DNA of 64,000 nucleotides, taken from assembly GCA_003952965.2 (NCBI GenBank), contig CM025853.1, forward strand, positions 21,375,785 to 21,439,784, read 5' to 3'. The stretch is from Morella rubra (lineage: Eukaryota; Streptophyta; Magnoliopsida; Fagales; Myricaceae). The notes below the pieces were generated by a model. That model worked only from the letters and a program-made list of their open reading frames with translations, was not told the DNA's origin and did not search any database. The position numbers and the translations under genes were made by a program. This document shows positions 57,755 through 64,000 of the stretch, in pieces. The number at the start of each line of letters is the position of its first letter. Position 1 is the stretch's first letter.

Positions 57755-58620
57755 CATCGATTCCTTAGTAATATTTTGTTCTTCCGAGCAAATGAAATTT
57801 CAAGTTTTTTATTTAATCTACAAACTTATACAAGAAGTTACAGCAGGGTTTGGGGTCATGATCTCCTACACATGTCCATCTTTGTTGCGACTGTTGTTAA
57901 CCCAATAAATATAGGAGGTTTTCAACCAACTGGGTACAATATTAGACATGTTAGTATGCAAGCATTAATTTGTAATTTCATACCAAAGACAGCAACTGGT
58001 CAATCCCCTGACATTTAGCTTAAGTGAACTAGGTTTCATTATTTCCAATAACGGAGTTGACTTGGGCTTTGAGATTTCTTTTAATACATTCCACACCCCC
58101 CCCCCCCCCCCCCCCAACAAACTATTATAGGTTTTGCACTTTACACCTTAAACTATAACTTTCAAGACATTGCACCCTCTAACTACCAAACTTAGATACT
58201 TTTGCACCTTCTGTGAAATTTTTAGACACTTTGCACCCTATCCGACAATAATACCCCCAAGAATTTAATGAATTACAACAATATCTTTAATATATGCAAT
58301 ATTGGTCAAGGGCATTATCATCTTTTTAGTCTAAAAATTTGACAGATTGTGCAAAGTGTCTAAGATTGGTTGGGTGAAATCTCTCGAAAGTGGTTGTTGT
58401 GGGTCCAATGTGCAAAAACCATGGTAGTTCGAAGGTGAAAAGTGTATTTATCCAATTTTTTAAAAGAAAAACCAATGAGGCTTTTGAAAAAGGGCTAAAA
58501 TCTAGTGAGTGATGTGTAATTTTCCTTTAATTTTAATTAGGAGTAAACATCTATTCACCTCCTCTAAGTGTCAATTAATTGGGTCTGAACAGAGATTTTT
58601 TTAAGATCTGATCTCTTGTA
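57755..58620. repeat. 3' flank of copy F, paralogous to 2430-3290 and 20410-21187
   Basis: Same order of blocks as behind copy A, with the foldback element at about 58085-58445. A 20-base C run (58096-58115) lies in its left arm. No gene is seen. Confidence 0.65.
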
Positions 58621-58676
58621 CTATTGAAGTAAGAATTATGGGGTTATGTTCTAATCGATCATTTGTATTGAAAATG

Positions 58677-58840
58677 GAATTGTCACGTGCAAAGAATGCA
58701 GTCGTCTTAGAAAAAATTGGCATAAAATGTGTATAAGCACCAACAACTGTGACAAGAAATGCCCAAATCAGAGGGTGCAAAATATGTGGAATGTATGTCT
58801 AATTTCCTTGTGGGAACTTAGTAATAAATACTACTGCTAA
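58677..58840 (+). pseudogene. DEFL copy G, exon 2 with lost splice acceptor
   Basis: The acceptor AG of the family is changed to TG (ttgtattgaaaatg). The exon frame is otherwise open for 54 codons with most family cysteines, until TAA at 58838-58840, where gene B has a Tyr codon just after the CxC motif; the last cysteine is therefore lost. No exon 1 is found upstream. It decayed more slowly than F, but cannot make the normal peptide. Confidence 0.75.
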
Positions 58841-59570
58841 TTCTTCAGATGTCGATCGATTAATGCTGGCAATTCGAAACTTCTTTCAAAGTCGTGTGCA
58901 CGATATTCATGGTTTGTATAAGGATAGCAAGTAATTAGAAAGACTCCATGTAGCTCTTGTGCATGGAGGTATCATATGGATCTTCATTTGGCCATTTTAG
59001 GGTCATGCTTTGAAATTGTTTCTTTTGTAACATTTTGTTAATCTCTCGAGTAAAGAATTTCAAGTTTCTTCTTTCATCTACAAAGAAATTATATATGGCG
59101 GATTTAGGATCATCTCCGCTGACATGTTAATTATGAATATGTTAATTATAAATGTCGGTCCATGCATGTTGTGAATATGTTAATTATAAATGTGGCACAA
59201 ATCAAGACATGTTAATTATAATATGTAAGCATTTGTCATTTCTTACCAAAGACATCACTTGTAAAACTACCATCAAGAAATTTAACTTTTAATAATTCTA
59301 ATTCACTTGTAGCAACTAATATAATTAATCATGAATCTAATTAAGGAATCAGATTAACTTAATTACTATCTTCCAAACTGATACTCCTCAATCATGAAGT
59401 AGAATGTTCAAATTTTTTTACACGCATTGTTGATATATTTTATCTATATAATCTCAATATTTTTTTTTTAATTGGGCTAGACACAAGAGCTGCCTATGAG
59501 GGATCGCATTCGACATTAAACAAATTGATGCAATATTGAGATAATTAGATAATAGCATGCACGGTACGTA
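58841..59570. other. 3' flank of DEFL copy G
   Basis: No gene. The text repeats family flank motifs ('ggatagcaag', 'tttgtaacattttgttaatctc', 'gtagaatgttc'), and near 59475-59570 resembles 39640-39770, up to the LINE insertion point. Confidence 0.6.
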
Positions 59571-62500
59571 GACAATGATCAACGTGTGTTGAATGTGAAT
59601 GGGGTCATGAACACTCTTTGGCTAACCTTTTTCATGTCGGGCTGGTGGATAGGGCAGCACAAGGGAGACAGCGTCGTTTCAAAATGACTGGCTGGACTGG
59701 GTAGAAGCTAGACTGTGGTTGCAAGGAGGGAGGTAATCTCTGCGAGTTCTTTATCTACTTCTATGGCTTAAGAGGCGGGCCTTACCTTGCCCTCCACCTC
59801 TCCATGAAGCTCATATCTTGAAACTATCGAGGGTTGGGGCGACCCTCAGCAGCGAGAGCCCTTCGGGATATTGTGAAAATAATGGACCCAGTTGGCATTT
59901 TTCTTATGGAGACTATGGTTGACTGTGATGTTGTTTCTCATGTTACAAATAAAATTGATGTCTCTTATTTTTTGACTGTTCCTCCCGTTGGGTAGGATGG
60001 GTGGTCTTGTCTTTTGTTGACATCCGAATTTCTAGTTTCAGTTACTTTGGTGATCTCAGAATATTCTCCACATGGAAGTGGATCTTGGTGGTGATGATCC
60101 AATCTTTCTTTGTACTTTGGTTTATGTGCCGATAGTTTGGAAGGATAAAGCACGGATCTAGGGAGATATGAATCATTTGTATCAAGATGATCAGAAACCG
60201 TGGTTTTGTAAGTGGATTTTAATGATATTATTGAGTCTTCGGAGAAACCGTGGTTTTGTATGTGGATTTGGTTCTTGTTGGTTCTAAATTTACTTGGTGC
60301 AATAAACGTCCGGGTTTTGCAAATGTTCGGGAGTGCCTCGATAGAGGTATTTCCAATTTGCCTTGGAGGGTGGCTTTCCCAAATGCTGCTAGTTTTCATT
60401 ATCCCATGACGAATTTTGATCACAACCCGTTGGTATTGTCTCTTTTTGGCTCAACTGATATTGCACCAAAATCTTTTAAATTTGAGGCCTTTTGCACACG
60501 GGAAGAGTCTTGCGTGAGTGTAGTGGAAGCAGCCTAGCTTTTGGTTGGTGGGAATCCTCATGCACATGCATTGTTTATGAAAATCAGAGCCACACGGTTT
60601 GCCCTGTGGAAATGGAACAAATCTAACTTTGGTCGGATTCAGTTAGCCCTTCAGCGCACCAAAGATCAACTCGCCTCTTATCAATCGGTCCCTTCCACTT
60701 CTGAAAATTTCCAGATAGCACAGTAGCTCAGTTTGGAGTTGGAAGAGTAGTTACGGTGTGGGGAAATCCTTTGGAGACAAAAGTCTTGGGAGACATGGTT
60801 GGTCTCTAGTGACTTGAACACAAATTTTTACCATGCCTCAACAGTTATTCAGTGATGCCGTAATCTTATTTTGAGGCTAAAATCTAACTGGAGTGGGTGG
60901 ATATCTGGCAAGGATGCGATTGGGAAAGAGTGGTGGATTTCTGTCAGCAACTTTTCACAACTAGCCATCCTACTATCCCGGATGACTTGGAGATGTTAAT
61001 TGATCCTCTGAACACTAAGCAGGAGAATGTGATGTTGATTAAAATTCTTGATGCTGATGAGATTTTTGGTACTCTCGGGAAGATGAGTTCGAAGAAAGCA
61101 CCAGGTCCTGACAGTATGACTATTTTATTTTTTAAGCATTTTTGGGATGTGGTGGGTGTGGATGTCGTTAATGTCGTGCAAGAATTTTTTACTAATGGCG
61201 AGTTGCTTCATAATCTTAGTGCCACAAATATCACCATGATTCTGAAAGTGGACAACCCCTCTAAGGTTAGTCAGTTCAGACCTATTAGCTTTTGCAATAT
61301 CATTTATAAGCTCATCTCCAAGATCCTGATGGAACGGTTGAAATTCGTTCTCCCGAAACTCATTTTTCCGTTTCAGCTTGCTTTCTTTTTTCAGGTAGAG
61401 CTATTCAAGACAACTATATTGTGGCAGTCGAGATTTTTCATAGAATGAATCATAAAAAAGGTAGAGAGGGTTGGATGGCGATCAAGGCAGACATGAAAAA
61501 AGCGTATGATAGAGTTAAATGGAATTTTGTTCTAAAATTTTTAAACAGTTCAGTTTTAGCCCAATATGGGTGAACTGGGTGCAACAGTGTATTCCCACAT
61601 CATCGTTCTCCATTCTTGTCAATGGTAGTCCGTTTAGAAGTTTTCAACGTTCAAGGGGTCTTCGAGAAGGTGATCCTCTCTCTCCTTATTTATTTATGTT
61701 ATCTTCAGAGGTATTATCCCGCCTATTGCTTCATGAGGAACGTCGTGGTTTTCTTTGAGGTATTCAGATGGGACGTAATGCCCCCAGTAGTACTCACTTA
61801 CTTCTTGTGGATGATCTCCTCCTCTTTGCGAAGGCTTCTATTCGTGAGGCTACTACCTTGAATGATTGTTTGCATAAGTATATGGCTTGGTCAGGCCAAA
61901 AGGCAAATAAAGCAGAATCTTCTGTGCATTTTTGTAAGAATTTCCATCGTCAGAATTTCTTGCCTATTTTGGATATTTTGCATCTGAAAAAATTACCTCC
62001 TAAGGCGAAACACTTAGGTCTCCTTTGCTTATTCCCTATGCTAGAGGACGGGTGGTGGATGGGATAAAAGAAAATTTTCTTCAAAAAATTCTGGTTGGAA
62101 GGCTAAAGTTCTCTCTCAGGCAGGGCGTACAATGTTATTAAATCTGTTGTGAGTGCTATTCCATCTTACTTCATGACTTTTTATGTGATGCCGCAATCTT
62201 GGTGCAGTGATCTTGATCGGGCACTAAAAAAATTTTGGTGGGGTTATAAATGGGAGAATAAACGCCATCTCACTCTGAAAGCTTGGAAGTCTATTTGTCT
62301 TCCAAAATGTGATGGGGGATTGGGGATCCGGTTATTTTCTGAGCTAAATAAATCGCTTGTCTCCAAGCTGGCTTGGCAAATGATCACTGCTAGAGATAAG
62401 TTTTTGGCATGTGGACGTTGTAGGGAAGGTCTCGTGGGTTTGGAAAAGCATAGTGCAATCCCGTCATGTGTTGAGAGAGGGGATGCGTTATCGTGTGGGG

Positions 62501-63893
62501 ATTGGATTGGATATTGCCATTTGGCATGACCCTTGGCTTCCTACCTTGGAGGGATTCGCACCTATAGCTTGGAAAGGTGTTGATACTTTGGATTTGGTGT
62601 CTATTCATTCGCTGATGTTGAATGAGAGTCGTTGTTGGAACTCCTCTCTAGTTCGTTGTGTGTTCTCTGAAGCTTTAGACGATGCTATTCTTAATCTGTG
62701 CTTGTCCGAAGGAGAGGCTAGGGATTCTTTGTTTTGGCCTCTGGAAGGTTCGGGGGAGTTCATTGTTAAGTCTGCCCACAGTGCTATTGTGAAGTGTAGG
62801 AGACCTCAGTTACTCCTCCAGTCTTCTCTCTGGAGTGATATGTGGAAACTTAAGTTACATGACCGGTTAAAGCTACTTTGTGGAAGGTGGTTTGGGATTG
62901 TTGCCGACTAAGCAGAAGGTGGCTCTACACATAGGAGGTCAGAAGCAGCTTGTGGATGAGTTGTTATGTGAGCTGTGTGAAGAACAAACTGAGTCACTGC
63001 ATCATCTGCTGTTTACTTGCTCTTATAGTAGAGCTGTGTGGAGTGAGTCTCCATGGCAACTAAACATTGTGGCTTTCGGGGATGGTTCAGTTGAGGATTG
63101 GATTCCGCATCTTTTACACCCTCATCAATTGATCAGTATACCATTGACAGATCAACATTTGTTCCAAATTTTTGCAGCAAATACAATTGATATGACGTGG
63201 GCTGCTAGGAATACTGTGGCGCATGGTGGAAAGCGATGTGATATGGCAGAATTCTCTCGTCGAGTCCGTCTTCTAAGCTGGGAACACAGGGCTGCCTCGC
63301 GCAAGAAGTTTCAACTGACTCGGTTACAAGTGTGGCAACTCCCTCCTCACCCCACCATCAAGATTAATGTGGATGTTGCCATCCACGACTGTTTTGCCGT
63401 AATTGCTGCTATTGCTCGTGATTTTCAGGGTGCTGTCCTTGGTGCAGGGGTCAAAAAAATTGCTGCTGTGGAAGCTATTATTGGTGAAGCAAATGCTGCC
63501 GAAATGGGAATGGAGCTCGCTACAAACATGGGCTTTCGTGACATTATTTTAGAGGGTGACTCTGAGCTGGTTATTAAAGCAATTCAGGCTTGGCCACGTT
63601 CCACGGAGTGGCGTATCCTTTCTTTTGTGACAAAAGTTCTTGAAGTTGGTCAACAGTTTCATAGTTGGCAGACTGGTCATGTCTATAGAGATGCAAATGA
63701 TTTGGTGCATCACTTTACTTGTTGGGCCACCTCTAAGTTTTGCTTAGTAGGCACTCCCCGTGATTTTGAGCTTTCTTTAGATTTATCTTAGTTGTATGCT
63801 GGAACTGACACTCCTTAGAGTGCTGCTTTTGGTGTTTTGTTTTTTTGGAATAAAGGTTGTTTTGAATAAAAAAAAAAAGGACAATGATCAACG
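59571..63893 (+). mobile_element. 5'-truncated LINE (copy 2) with its target duplication
   Basis: A perfect 14-bp direct repeat gacaatgatcaacg bounds the element (59571-59584 and 63880-63893). The body 59585-63879 starts inside ORF1, matching LINE copy 1 from about 30150, and ends in a run of A bases after TTGTTTTGAATAAA. 5' truncation, poly-A and variable-length duplication are the marks of LINE target-primed insertion. It belongs to the same family as copy 1 but lacks both MITEs. Confidence 0.92.
59804..63791 (+). pseudogene. LINE copy 2 ORF2 (endonuclease, reverse transcriptase, RNase H)
   Basis: It starts MKLIS, then TGA where copy 1 has TGG. RGLGRPSAARALRDIV follows. The endonuclease part is partly deleted around 60180-60280 (a 19-base phrase 'gaaaccgtggttttgta' occurs twice). 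The reverse transcriptase shows KAPGPDSMTILFFKHFWD, GWMAIKADMKKAYDRVKWNF and VDDLLLFAKAS (first residue of FADD changed). The zinc-binding region and a long open RNase H frame (62880-63791) close it: KINVDVAI, GEANAAEMGMELA and LEGDSELVIKAI keep the acidic residues. Frameshifts near 61450, 61755, 62060 and 62890 break the chain. Confidence 0.82.
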
Positions 63894-64000
63894 ATAGACA
63901 GCTGGGAATTCTATATCTAATCACATACGTCATCAAAAATAATGTGCGAAGCTCTCAATAGAACACAAATAATTGTCCCTTTCTTTTCCAATACTATAAG
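63894..64000. other. Host flank after LINE copy 2
   Basis: The text (gctctcaatag..., then a short gap and aattgtcc) resembles 26110-26165 upstream of DEFL copy C. The next DEFL unit may therefore begin just beyond the window. Confidence 0.4.

Overview
The window is plant nuclear DNA, most likely a eudicot. The evidence is AT-rich intergenic sequence, a spliced defensin-like (DEFL) gene family, Met-tRNA-primed LTR retrotransposons, plant L1-type LINEs with a C-terminal RNase H, En/Spm (CACTA), hAT and Tourist-like elements. I see no bacterial, organellar, rRNA or tRNA genes. The species cannot be told from the sequence alone.

The backbone is a tandem array of small secreted eight-cysteine DEFL genes. 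Each unit has a TATAAATA promoter, a short signal-peptide exon, an intron of about 0.35-0.5 kb, a cysteine-rich exon and a recognisable 3' flank. At least six copies or remnants can be traced: A (1664-2255, pseudogene), B (4082-4840, intact), a gene-less ghost unit whose two flanks sit at about 6340-6463 and 20410, E (25936-26003, exon 2 stub), C (27094-35455, both exons present but split by transposons), F (57428-57605) and G (58677-58840), both decayed exon 2 copies. Flank remnants at 38.15-38.35 kb and 39.6-40.5 kb suggest one more. Gene B is the only apparently functional host gene.

Mobile elements have expanded the array several-fold, nested inside one another. (1) 1-805: right end of a CACTA element. 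(2) 6464-20409: a Sirevirus-like Copia derivative with gag but no pol; its 3' LTR is split by a minus-strand Gypsy element (13464-19657) that has lost its integrase core. (3) 21188-25881: a CACTA element carrying a GC-rich solo LTR and unidentified gene-like sequence. (4) 27127-28004: a hAT-like element inside exon 1 of DEFL C. (5) 28417-35194: a LINE in the intron of DEFL C, itself hit by two MITEs. (6) 36.9-38.14 kb: minus-strand LINE ORF1 debris. (7) 41500-43063: one exon of a DUF248-type methyltransferase pseudogene, split by a hAT-like element. (8) 43183-57103: a solo Copia LTR containing an 11.9-kb CACTA element (43341-55230) with a decayed Tnp2 gene and two younger solo LTRs, plus a second CACTA fragment. 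(9) 59585-63879: a 5'-truncated LINE with a perfect 14-bp target duplication and a paralogous empty site at about 39.77 kb.

No wholly new system can be shown. The most informative content is the ordered history of nested insertions into a defensin array, and the contrast between one intact gene, one structurally trapped gene and several dead copies. Borders with target-site duplications were read directly from the sequence. Family names rest on recognised motifs, not on database searches.
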